A DNA stretch of 64,000 nucleotides. It comes from CAUZWH01 sp965224275. Its GTDB lineage: Bacteria > Pseudomonadota > Alphaproteobacteria > SHVV01. The translations under genes were made by a program, and so were the position numbers. Each line of letters begins with the position of its first letter. Position 1 is the first letter of the stretch. The stretch is from NCBI GenBank assembly GCA_965224275.1, contig CBDCYR010000012.1, positions 372,001 to 436,000 on the forward strand. The letters are read 5' to 3'. Below the pieces are notes generated by a model that was not told the DNA's origin, searched no databases, and worked only from the letters and a program-made list of their open reading frames with translations. Positions 18,414-26,270 of the stretch are shown here, in pieces.

Positions 18414-19628
18414 ATGGACTACAAACAATTTTTTGCCGACAAGGTGAATGAGCTGAGGGTCGAGGGGCGCTACCGCGTTTTTGCCGACCTCGAGCGCCAT
18501 GCCGGCGAGTTTCCGCGTGCGTCGCGTCACAAATCGGACGGCGGTGTCGACGAAATCACCGTTTGGTGCAGCAATGACTATCTCGGCATGGCGCAGCACT
18601 CCAAAGTGCGGCAAGCCATGCAGCACGCGCTAGAGAAAGTTGGCGCGGGCGCTGGTGGAACGCGAAATATTTCGGGAACGACGCACTACCACGTAATGCT
18701 CGAGGAAGAGCTCGCCGACTTGCACGGCAAGGAAGCGGCGCTGCTGTTTACATCGGGTTACGTTGCCAATGAGGCATCGCTCAGCACGCTGTCGACGCTC
18801 TTGCCCGGTTGTTTCATGTTCTCGGATGCGCTCAATCACGCGTCGATGATTCAGGGCATCCGCTACGGAAAATCGGAGAAGAAGATCTTCCGCCACAACG
18901 ATGTGGAACATCTCGAGAGCATGCTGCGTGACGTTGATCCTGATGCGCCTAAGATCATCGCGTTTGAGTCGGTCTACTCAATGGATGGTGACATCGCACC
19001 GATCGAGCGGATTTGTGACCTGGCCGACAAATACGGGGCGATGACCTATCTCGATGAAGTGCACGCGGTCGGCCTTTATGGCGATACCGGTGCGGGTGTC
19101 GCTGAGCGCGACGGTGTCATGGAGCGGATTGACGTTATTGAGGGCACTTTGGGCAAAGCATTCGGCGTCCAAGGCGGCTATATCGCCGGCCCGACATCGA
19201 TGATCGACGCGGTTCGCAGCTACGCAGCTGGATTTATATTCACGACCTCGATGTCCCCAGTTTTGGTTAGTGGTGCCCTGGCCAGTGTTCGACATCTCAG
19301 ATCCAGTCAGCAAGAACGTGAGCGTCACCAGGAACGCGCGGAGTCGCTAAAACGAAAACTGCGTGAAGCCGACCTCCCGGTGATGCCGTCTGAGAGCCAT
19401 ATTGTGCCGGTGTTCGTGGGTGATGCGACCTTGTGCAAGCAGGTATCCGACGTCCTACTCGACCGGTTCAAGATCTATGTACAGCCGATCAACTATCCTA
19501 CCGTGCCGCGCGGGACCGAACGTCTGCGATTTACCCCGGGTCCGCTCCATACCGACGAAATGATCGATCATTTGGTCGATTCGCTGAATATTGTTTGGCG
19601 CGAGTTGGAGCTGGCGCGGGCCGCGTGA
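18414..19628 (+). CDS. hemA: 5-aminolevulinate synthase (C4 pathway)
   Basis: This 404-residue fold-type I PLP enzyme condenses succinyl-CoA and glycine to 5-aminolevulinate. The PLP lysine is K248 in GTLGKAFGVQGGY, the same number as in the Rhodobacter enzyme. Other signatures are WCSNDYLGM, GAGGTRNISGTTHYH and TYLDEVHAVGLYG. The ATG follows AAAGGAATACCG. ALA synthase rather than the glutamyl-tRNA route is characteristic of alphaproteobacteria. Its product feeds HemB, encoded at 8.3 kb. A region with several hairpins follows the stop codon. Confidence 0.96.
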   Translation: MDYKQFFADKVNELRVEGRYRVFADLERHAGEFPRASRHKSDGGVDEITVWCSNDYLGMAQHSKVRQAMQHALEKVGAGAGGTRNISGTTHYHVMLEEELADLHGKEAALLFTSGYVANEASLSTLSTLLPGCFMFSDALNHASMIQGIRYGKSEKKIFRHNDVEHLESMLRDVDPDAPKIIAFESVYSMDGDIAPIERICDLADKYGAMTYLDEVHAVGLYGDTGAGVAERDGVMERIDVIEGTLGKAFGVQGGYIAGPTSMIDAVRSYAAGFIFTTSMSPVLVSGALASVRHLRSSQQERERHQERAESLKRKLREADLPVMPSESHIVPVFVGDATLCKQVSDVLLDRFKIYVQPINYPTVPRGTERLRFTPGPLHTDEMIDHLVDSLNIVWRELELARAA

Positions 19629-19680
19629 TTTTTCGAGGAATTCTCGTAAAAATCGAAAAACAATTACGTTTTTCTTCTTA
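19627..19680 (+). terminator. Likely hemA transcription terminator region
   Basis: Overlapping the hemA stop is GATTTTTCGAG, then GAATT, then CTCG-T-AAAAATC: an 11-bp stem with one bulged T. It is followed at 19655-19674 by GAAAAAC-AATTAC-GTTTTTC and TTCTT. The two adjacent hairpins with T-rich tails suggest termination, though the stems are AT-rich and weak. Confidence 0.45.
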
Positions 19681-19697
19681 AACGTGTATAGTGTCGT

Positions 19698-19883
19698 TGT
19701 TGCGATGTGCAACAGCCGCGTCCGTCCGCATCGTGACAATGTTCCCGCGTGCGACATGTGGGAACATACGGACGGTGGCTTACTTATGCCGCCGTCTCCC
19801 TGCAACAAACACAACTAGGCCCTGCGCTCGCGCAGGGCCATATTTCAAACAGCTTAGGCAGATTCTGCCGAATCTGCCTAAGC
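19698..19883 (+). ncRNA. Hairpin-rich intergenic region, candidate structured RNA
   Basis: Four perfect or near-perfect hairpins stand in a row in the 355 bp between hemA and the next gene. They are TGTTGC/GCAACA (19698-19714); a two-tier stem pairing 19722-19728 with 19769-19775 and ATGTTCCC (19739-19746) with GGGAACAT (19760-19767); GGCCCTGCG-CTCG-CGCAGGGCC (19818-19839); and a 14-bp stem with TGCC loop (19852-19883). TATAGT at 19687-19692 could be a -10 element, though the -35 (TTACGT) is poor. No open frame here has coding character. It could be a small RNA, a 5-prime leader of the downstream gene, or REP-like palindromes. No known RNA family was recognised. Confidence 0.35.
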
Positions 19884-19983
19884 CTTAAGATTTGTTGAGG
19901 TGGGATGGTGCTCTCAGCTGCCCGACTTGTCCGCCTGTTCCGCTTGATGGCATGCTCCGGTGCGCAGTTAGACGGGGAGTCGG

Positions 19984-20190
19984 ATGACACAGGAAACGGG
20001 GAATGAATACCTCCTCGAATTTCGCCGCATCGGCAACTCCGTCAAGGTATCTGCGATTGATCCCCTCACCGCCCAGGAGGTGTCGATTGTCGGTCCGGCT
20101 GATGCCGGTCAGGAAGAGCTAACGCGCGTGGCCATACGTAAACTAAAGTATGTCATGGAGAAAAAAGCTGCCGAATCTAGAAAACGCTAG
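19984..20190 (+). CDS. Small conserved alphaproteobacterial protein (DUF6898-like)
   Basis: This 68-residue protein contains YLLEFRRIGNSVKVSAIDP, LTAQEVSIVGPAD and a C-terminal basic helix (RKLKYVMEKKAAESRKR). It resembles the small DUF6898-type proteins found across Rhodospirillales and relatives, which have no known function. The family name is from memory of the motif, not a search. The ATG is preceded by GGGGAGTCGG. It lies 38 bp upstream of livG and may be the first gene of that operon. No signal peptide or membrane segment is visible, so a cytoplasmic location is expected. Confidence 0.65.
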   Translation: MTQETGNEYLLEFRRIGNSVKVSAIDPLTAQEVSIVGPADAGQEELTRVAIRKLKYVMEKKAAESRKR

Positions 20191-20228
20191 TGTAGCTCTG
20201 ACGAAACGCTTGGTAACAAACAACCGAC

Positions 20229-21038
20229 ATGATTGAAGTTCAGCAGTTGAGCAAGAATTTCGGCGGCGTGGCGGCGGTTAGTAATGTCAGTTTGGAGATT
20301 GCGCCGGGGTCTATCACCGGGCTAATCGGCCCCAACGGAGCCGGCAAGACAACGCTGTTCAACGTTATCGCCGGCAATCTAGCACCCTCGTCGGGGCGCA
20401 TCCTGTTCGACGGTGAGGATGTAACCGGCCTTGAATCGCATCAACTCTTCCACAAGGGGTTGCTGCGAACGTTTCAGATCGCGCATGAGTTCAGCAAGCT
20501 CACCGTGCTTGAGAACCTCATGATGGTGCCGGCTGCGCAAGCGGGCGAAAACTTGCTCTCAACCTGGATACGGCCTGGCCTGGTCCATCGCCAAGAGGCG
20601 ATCGTGCTGGAGAGGGCCCGCGAAGTGTTGGAGTTTCTCAATCTCACCCATCTATCGAATTCCATTGCCGGGAATCTGTCCGGCGGTCAGAAAAAGCTCC
20701 TCGAACTCGGGCGCACAATGATGGTTTTGAACGGCAAAGCGGTGCTACTCGATGAGATCGGCGCCGGCGTCAATCGTGCGCTGCTGGCCGAAATCGGAAC
20801 CGCGATACAGCGCCTCAACGAAGAGCTGGGGTACACGTTCTGCATGATCGAGCACGATCTCGATTTCATCAGCCGCATGTGCGATCGGGTGATTGTGATG
20901 GCCGAGGGCGAGGTTCTCACGGAAGGAAAGGTCGAGGAGATCAAGGCCAACGAAGAAGTTATTGAGGCCTATCTCGGCACGGGCATGAAGCATCGTCGGT
21001 CTACAATTGCAGTTGAAGTCGCCAATGACCCTGCTTAG
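20229..21038 (+). CDS. livG: Branched-chain amino-acid-type ABC transporter ATP-binding protein LivG
   Basis: This 269-residue ATPase has Walker A GPNGAGKTT, signature LSGGQKKLLELGR, Walker B AVLLDEIGAGV and a switch histidine in MIEHDLDFISRMC. Those features and the length fit LivG. The Walker B tail reads DEIGAGV rather than the usual DEPAAG; the catalytic Glu is kept. It should power uptake through LivH-LivM with LivF. Its stop overlaps the livF start by 14 bp. The ligand could be branched-chain amino acids, other amides or urea-like compounds, since HAAT transporters vary. Confidence 0.88.
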   Translation: MIEVQQLSKNFGGVAAVSNVSLEIAPGSITGLIGPNGAGKTTLFNVIAGNLAPSSGRILFDGEDVTGLESHQLFHKGLLRTFQIAHEFSKLTVLENLMMVPAAQAGENLLSTWIRPGLVHRQEAIVLERAREVLEFLNLTHLSNSIAGNLSGGQKKLLELGRTMMVLNGKAVLLDEIGAGVNRALLAEIGTAIQRLNEELGYTFCMIEHDLDFISRMCDRVIVMAEGEVLTEGKVEEIKANEEVIEAYLGTGMKHRRSTIAVEVANDPA

Positions 21039-21729
21039 TGCAGATCACATGTCGGGCGGATATGGCGGTGCCGATATCCTGTTCGGTTGCTCGATCGAGG
21101 TGGATCAAGGGGAGGTCACGGTAATCGTCGGTCCCAACGGCGCCGGCAAGTCGACTGCCATGAAAGCGATTTTTGGCATGGTCCAACTTCGTGCCGGATC
21201 GGTCGTTCTCAATGGTCATGACATCACGGCGATGCCGCCACAGGCGCGGGTCGAGCTCGGAATGGCCTTTGTCCCGCAGACCAACAACGTCTTTGCCGGT
21301 ATGACCGTTGAAGAAAACCTGGAGATGGGTGCGTATCTGCGCCGCGACGACTTTCGCGACAGTATGGAACAGGTCTACGACCTGTTTCCGATCCTCAAGG
21401 AAAAGCGGCGCCAAGCGGCAGGTGAACTCTCCGGCGGGCAACGCCAGCAACTCGCTGTCGGACGGGCCCTGATGACCGAGCCGACGCTGCTGATGCTGGA
21501 TGAGCCCACCGCGGGCGTGTCGCCGATTGTGATGGACGAACTCTTCGATCGCATTCTCGAAATCAAACAGACCCGCATCGGCATCCTTATGGTCGAGCAA
21601 AATGCTCGCCAGGCACTGGAGATTGCAGATACCGGCTATGTCCTGGTCAACGGCGAAAACCGCTATACCGGAACCGGCCAAGAACTGCTCGCCGACCCCG
21701 AAGTGCGCAGCACCTTTATCGGCGGATAG
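21025..21729 (+). CDS. livF: Branched-chain amino-acid-type ABC transporter ATP-binding protein LivF
   Basis: The protein is 234 residues from the ATG at 21025 (MTLLSADHMSGGYGG). A TTG at 21007 is in frame but lies inside livG and adds residues not typical of LivF. Motifs are Walker A GPNGAGKST, signature LSGGQRQQLAVGR and Walker B LLMLDEPTAGVSP. The C-terminal YVLVNGENRYTGTGQELL is typical of LivF. It pairs with LivG as the ATPase dimer of the importer. The coding region overlaps livG by 14 bp and is followed 7 bp later by livH, so translational coupling is likely. Confidence 0.9.
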   Translation: MTLLSADHMSGGYGGADILFGCSIEVDQGEVTVIVGPNGAGKSTAMKAIFGMVQLRAGSVVLNGHDITAMPPQARVELGMAFVPQTNNVFAGMTVEENLEMGAYLRRDDFRDSMEQVYDLFPILKEKRRQAAGELSGGQRQQLAVGRALMTEPTLLMLDEPTAGVSPIVMDELFDRILEIKQTRIGILMVEQNARQALEIADTGYVLVNGENRYTGTGQELLADPEVRSTFIGG

Positions 21730-21736
21730 ATCATAG

Positions 21737-22879
21737 ATGGCCTACGCCACTGATCTTCTCCACGCCTTTCTCTGGATATTCAATTTCCTGTTGTTGCCGG
21801 CCATCACCTATGGGTCGGCCCTCGCTCTGGGTGCGCTTGGCGTAACGCTGGTGTTCGGCATTCTGCGCTTCGCTAATTTTGCCCACGGCGACATGATGGC
21901 ATTCGGCGCCATGGTGGCTTTGATCGGCGTCGAGTTGCTCAACCACTTCGGCATCTTTACCTATCCATTTCCTGCCGGCCTGCTGATGCTGCCCGTCGCG
22001 ATGCTCCTCACAGCGTTGCTGGCCATTGCCCTGGACAAGACCGTGTACGGCTATTACCGGCGGATCAAGAGCCCACCCGTGGTTCTCGTGATGACGTCGA
22101 TTGGTGTGATGTTTCTGCTTAACGGGGTGACGCGCCTGATCAAGGGCGCGGATCTCACGCCGTTTAACGACAGGCGAATTTTCGACTTTGATTCGGTTGA
22201 TCCCGCCGCTCTCGTCGATCAGCTCGGCAAGGCGGCGGTTCAAATAAAGACCGATTTTGCCACCCAGGCGAAGACCGTTCAGGTAACCGAGCCGGAATAT
22301 TTTTTCTTCAGCGTCGGCGCATTTAAACGCGCGACTGGGCTGGAGGAAGGGTTCGGCCTCGACCTGATACAGGTCGTCATAATTGTCCTCGCGGTGGCAA
22401 TTTTCTTGGGACTCTACTGGTTCTTGGCGCGCACCCGGTCGGGCAAAGCGATGCGTGCGTTTTCCGACAATGAAGATCTGGCGTTGCTCTCGGGCATCGA
22501 CCCTCAACGCGTGGTGCTCCTTACCTGGATAATCGCTGGATCGTTGGCCGCCATTGCCGGCACGATGTACGGGATGGATAAGGGCTACAAGCCGTTTACT
22601 TACTTCCAGATGTTACTGCCGATCTTTGCGGCAACCATCGTCGGCGGCATCGGCAATCCCCAAGGTGCGATTGTTGGCGGTTATCTGGTCGCCTTTACCG
22701 AAATTGGCATCACGGCGAACTACAAAAAGGTGGCCAACTATGCATTGCCCGAAAGTTGGGAGGTTGCCGGCAATCTTCAGCTCCTCGGCACCGAGTACAA
22801 ATTTAGCGTCTCGTTCCTGATTCTCGTCATTGTGTTACTGATCCGGCCAACCGGAATTTTCAAAGGCAAGGTGCTCTGA
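21737..22879 (+). CDS. livH: Branched-chain amino-acid-type ABC permease LivH
   Basis: This is a polytopic membrane protein with the LivH core: GVTLVFGILRFANFAHGDMMAFGA near the N-terminus, SGKAMRAFSDNEDLALLSGID in the cytoplasmic coupling loop, and TIVGGIGNPQGAIVGGYLVAF near the end. At 380 residues it is longer than the E. coli protein (about 308). The extra length is a mostly soluble insertion of about 70 residues (about 140-210) between membrane segments, probably periplasmic. It forms the membrane pore with LivM, whose gene starts one base after its stop. Confidence 0.9.
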   Translation: MAYATDLLHAFLWIFNFLLLPAITYGSALALGALGVTLVFGILRFANFAHGDMMAFGAMVALIGVELLNHFGIFTYPFPAGLLMLPVAMLLTALLAIALDKTVYGYYRRIKSPPVVLVMTSIGVMFLLNGVTRLIKGADLTPFNDRRIFDFDSVDPAALVDQLGKAAVQIKTDFATQAKTVQVTEPEYFFFSVGAFKRATGLEEGFGLDLIQVVIIVLAVAIFLGLYWFLARTRSGKAMRAFSDNEDLALLSGIDPQRVVLLTWIIAGSLAAIAGTMYGMDKGYKPFTYFQMLLPIFAATIVGGIGNPQGAIVGGYLVAFTEIGITANYKKVANYALPESWEVAGNLQLLGTEYKFSVSFLILVIVLLIRPTGIFKGKVL

Positions 22880-22880
22880 G

Positions 22881-24269
22881 GTGGGGACGTTTCAACGATA
22901 TTGGATTGTTTTCGGACTGCTGGCGGGGTTGATCGTTCTCACGGGATTTGTTCAGGGCTGGTCGATTGCCTTGAGCTTGCTCACCGTCGGCCTGATCTCC
23001 GGGATCATCACGCTTGGCCTTAATATGCAGTGGGGCTACGCCGGGCTTTTCAACGCCGGCGTAATGGGATTCTCGGCGATCGGCGCGCTGGCCTGCGTGC
23101 TGGTATCGATGCCGTGGGTTACGGCGGCGATGTTACAAACCCTCGATGTGATGCTGGCCGATCCGACAACCAACGCGACTGCCATCGAAAAACTGCAAAC
23201 GGATATCCCGAGGCGATTTTTTGCCGAGGGTCAGATGCTTTCCGCTTGGCTTATCGGCGGCGTCAGCGCGATTGTCGCCTGGGGCGTCAATCGGCTGCTG
23301 CGCGACCGACTTGCGCCCGGTCCGCGAGTGCTGATCGCGATCGTCATTCTTGGCGTCGGCTTGGTGATGTTCACGCAGCGTTTTGACTCGGCTACGGGCG
23401 TCATCGAGTCGACCGGCTTTGGCGACAACAGCAAGTACATGGGCGGCCTTGGGTTACCCATTGTGTTCGCGTGGGTCATCGGCGGAATTCTGGCCGCTGG
23501 CGCGGCCTGGTTGATCGCGCGAATCGCGCTCGGACTGCGCTCGGACTATCTCGCGATTGCGACATTGGGTATTTCCGAGATCGTCATTGCGGTGCTGAAA
23601 AATGAGGGCTGGCTATCGCGCGGCGTGCTCAACGTCACCGGCCTGCCGTCGCCTATACCGACCGCGACCGCCTTGCAGGAAGTTCCCTACGAAATGGCGC
23701 GCGATACCAGCTTGATCGTCAACAAGCTGCTGTTCATCGCCATCATTGCCGTGTTTTTGGTTTTCTTCCTGTGGCTCGCCCATCGCGCGTTGCAGTCCCC
23801 TTGGGGCCGTATGATGCGCGCGATTCGCGACAACGAAGAAGCCGCCAATGCGATGGGTAAAGACGTCGTCAGGCGCCATCGCGAAGTTTTCATCCTTGGG
23901 TCGTTTTTGCTTGGGATTGGTGGCGCGATGCTCGCCACCAACGTCCTGCAATTCGAGCCCGGCGGCTACCAACCTCTGCGTTACACCTTTCTGATTTGGG
24001 TCATGGTCATTGTCGGTGGTAGCGGCAACAACCTCGGATCGGTTGTCGGGGGGATCTTGATCTGGTTCGTTTGGGTTCAAGCCGAACCGATCGCGACGGG
24101 GCTGTTCGCGCTGCTTAGCAGTGGACTCCTGCCCGATGGTAGCGAACTCGCCCAGACGCTCCTTGATCGTGCCCCACAGATGCGGACCCTGATAATGGGG
24201 GTCATGTTGCTCGTCGTTTTACGGCTGACGCCGCGCGGGATTCTTCCCGAAGAGCTGCAGCAAAAGTAG
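22881..24269 (+). CDS. livM: Branched-chain amino-acid-type ABC permease LivM
   Basis: The 462-residue protein starts at GTG, one base after the livH stop. It has about ten hydrophobic segments and the LivM signatures LNMQWGYAGLFNAGVMGFSAIGA, LRSDYLAIATLGISEIV and GRMMRAIRDNEEAANAMGKD (coupling loop). The C-terminal VVLRLTPRGILPEELQQK is also typical. An extra hydrophilic stretch (about 90-125) lies in a loop, matching the insertion in LivH. It ends the operon and is followed directly by a strong terminator shared with the convergent livK gene. Confidence 0.9.
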   Translation: MGTFQRYWIVFGLLAGLIVLTGFVQGWSIALSLLTVGLISGIITLGLNMQWGYAGLFNAGVMGFSAIGALACVLVSMPWVTAAMLQTLDVMLADPTTNATAIEKLQTDIPRRFFAEGQMLSAWLIGGVSAIVAWGVNRLLRDRLAPGPRVLIAIVILGVGLVMFTQRFDSATGVIESTGFGDNSKYMGGLGLPIVFAWVIGGILAAGAAWLIARIALGLRSDYLAIATLGISEIVIAVLKNEGWLSRGVLNVTGLPSPIPTATALQEVPYEMARDTSLIVNKLLFIAIIAVFLVFFLWLAHRALQSPWGRMMRAIRDNEEAANAMGKDVVRRHREVFILGSFLLGIGGAMLATNVLQFEPGGYQPLRYTFLIWVMVIVGGSGNNLGSVVGGILIWFVWVQAEPIATGLFALLSSGLLPDGSELAQTLLDRAPQMRTLIMGVMLLVVLRLTPRGILPEELQQK

Positions 24270-24276
24270 GAACAAA

Positions 24277-24305
24277 AAAAGCCCCGGGACGAACCCGGGG
24301 CTTTT
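24277..24305. terminator. Bidirectional intrinsic terminator between livM and livK
   Basis: AAAAGCCCCGGG, loop ACGAA, CCCGGGGCTTTT forms a perfect 12-bp stem flanked by A and T tracts, so it can terminate transcripts from both sides. It sits 8 bp after livM (plus strand) and 21 bp after the end of livK (minus strand). Confidence 0.93.
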
Positions 24306-24325
24306 GAGCGCGATCTGCGCAACCG

Positions 24326-25519
24326 TTAGCGCGCGCCGACCGTAGTCCAGGCGCCGCCTTTGACAACAAGTTCGAGATAGGCGCCGGGTGGGTCGCCGGC
24401 CTCATTGAACTCGACCAGCGAAGCGCCCTCATAATTTACGTCACCACCACCGGCAATGATCTTGAGGGCTTTCGCGAGCTGGCCCGGCCAGATCTTTTCG
24501 CCCGGGGCATTGGCGACCGCCATGACCTTGCTTTTGACAGCGGCACGATCGGTAGACCCCGCCGCTTGCATCGCCAGTGCGATGATCGCTGCCGCATCAT
24601 AGGCTTCACCCTGGAACGGTCCGTCCAGTGCCAATTTGTTGGCCTTGGCAATCATTGCGAACGCCTTGGCACCATCGCCCTCGCCACCGGGGCGGGTGCC
24701 GATCATGCCATTGATACCATCGCCCAGCGCATCGATTATCGATTGGCCGATCATGCCGTCGCCGCCCGAGAAGCTCGAGAATGCTCCTGACTTGATCGAT
24801 TCCTGGATGATCCCTTTGCCACCTTGGTCGAGGTAACCCAGCACCACGAGGTGTTTGGCGCCGGTGGCCGATAATGCCGCAACTTCGGCGCTGTAGTCGG
24901 CTTTGCCATCTTCGTGGCCGGCCGACAAAGCAACTTTGCCGCCCATACCGGTGAAGGAACCGGTGAAAGCATCGGCGAAGCCCTTACCGTAGTCGTTGTT
25001 GGTATAGGAAAGAGCGACGTTCTTGATGCCCTTTTCACCGAGCACTTTGGCGAGGATCTGTCCCTGACGGGCATCCGACGGCGCCGTGCGGAAAATCAAA
25101 CCCTTATCTTTGAGGCCGGTAAGTGCTGGCGATGTGGACGCGGGGCTTATCATTACGACGCCATTGGGAATCGCAACATTGTTGGCCGATGCGATCGTCG
25201 ATCCCGAGCACAGCGCGCCAACGATAGCCACGACACCGTCGCTATTAATAAGGCGTTCGGCTGATGCGGTTGCCGCTGCGGCGTCCACACACGTGGTATC
25301 CGCAGCCACCACCTCAAGAGTCTTGCCGCCGATAAAGGCACCCGAAGCATTAACCTCCTGAAGTGCGATCCTCGCGCCTTGTGCGATCCCGACTGTCAGA
25401 GACTCGATCGGGCCCGTAAAGCCCATGAGCACGCCGATCTTGACCACATGGCCATCCGCCATGGCCTGGGACGACAATGCCATCAGCGCCGCAGCGCCGG
25501 CTATGAGTGATTTTTTCAT
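24326..25519 (-). CDS. livK: Branched-chain amino-acid-type ABC transporter substrate-binding protein
   Basis: The start is ATG 25519 because GGGAGG lies just upstream; an in-frame GTG at 25531 falls on the ribosome-binding site itself. The 397-residue product has a signal peptide (MKKSLIAGAAALMALSSQAMA). A type I periplasmic binding fold follows: VVKIGVLMGFTGPIESL, VAIVGALCSGSTIA, SPASTSPALTGLKDKG and YDAAAIIALAMQAAG. It delivers ligand to LivHM-GF. It is encoded convergently, not within the livGFHM operon, so its expression can be set separately. The ligand is probably an amino acid but is not fixed by sequence. Confidence 0.9.
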   Translation of the reverse strand: MKKSLIAGAAALMALSSQAMADGHVVKIGVLMGFTGPIESLTVGIAQGARIALQEVNASGAFIGGKTLEVVAADTTCVDAAAATASAERLINSDGVVAIVGALCSGSTIASANNVAIPNGVVMISPASTSPALTGLKDKGLIFRTAPSDARQGQILAKVLGEKGIKNVALSYTNNDYGKGFADAFTGSFTGMGGKVALSAGHEDGKADYSAEVAALSATGAKHLVVLGYLDQGGKGIIQESIKSGAFSSFSGGDGMIGQSIIDALGDGINGMIGTRPGGEGDGAKAFAMIAKANKLALDGPFQGEAYDAAAIIALAMQAAGSTDRAAVKSKVMAVANAPGEKIWPGQLAKALKIIAGGGDVNYEGASLVEFNEAGDPPGAYLELVVKGGAWTTVGAR

Positions 25520-25760
25520 GACCTCCCTCACATTGGTTGTAAATGTAAAAAGCGTTTAGCTAGCTCAATACTGGACCTGATGGATTCCAAATCAAAGGAC
25601 ATTCTAGGGTCACGCCATTCTCCGAACGCGGCGAACAACATGTTGGGACAAATTGTCGCGGCACCACGAACCTGGTCGATAATTTGTGCGCTGTTGGCGG
25701 GGTTTCGCGAGATGTGGTATTAACCCCGAATCCGCCTTCGACGCGAGCATCCCGATCATT

Positions 25761-26270
25761 ATGGCTGCCGAAAAGACGATAGCGATCGCCGCTGACCATG
25801 CTGGATTTCATCTAAAGGCGGTTATCAAGGACGAACTTGAGGCGCTCGGATACGTCGTTCTCGACCTCGGGACCGATGGTCCGGATTCCGTCGACTATCC
25901 CGACTATGGCAACGCCGTTGCCGTTGCCCTCAGGGGCCAGGATGCGACCCGCGGGATCATCGTTTGCGGGACCGGTATCGGTATTGCGATCGCAGCGAAT
26001 CGGCACCGGCATGTCCGCGCCGCGGTTTGCCACGACGTCACGACAGCGCGTGCGGCACGCCAGCACAATGACGCCAACGTGCTGGCGCTGGGTGCGCGAA
26101 TCGTTGGTGAGCAGGTCGCAAAAGACTGTTTGCACGAGTTTCTCACCGTGTCTTACGAGGGCGGACGTCACGACCGACGTGTCGCCAAACTGAGTCGAGG
26201 TCAAAACCTCGATTCGCCGCGCCAAGAGCGCGATGCCGGTGCGAGAGGTACCGCCGATGCCATCGCGTGA
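25761..26270 (+). CDS. rpiB: Ribose 5-phosphate isomerase B
   Basis: From ATG 25761 (MAAEKTIAIAADHAGFHLK) the protein is 169 residues, the usual RpiB length plus a short tail. It has GTDGPDSVDYPDYG and the GIIVCGTGIGIAIAANR loop that binds substrate with its cysteine, then LGARIVG. It interconverts ribose-5-P and ribulose-5-P, whose product feeds riboflavin synthesis encoded downstream. An upstream in-frame ATG at 25686 would add 25 residues absent from the family. The gene overlaps the glyA start by 14 bp; rpiB-glyA-nrdR-ribD is a conserved alphaproteobacterial order. Confidence 0.93.
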   Translation: MAAEKTIAIAADHAGFHLKAVIKDELEALGYVVLDLGTDGPDSVDYPDYGNAVAVALRGQDATRGIIVCGTGIGIAIAANRHRHVRAAVCHDVTTARAARQHNDANVLALGARIVGEQVAKDCLHEFLTVSYEGGRHDRRVAKLSRGQNLDSPRQERDAGARGTADAIA

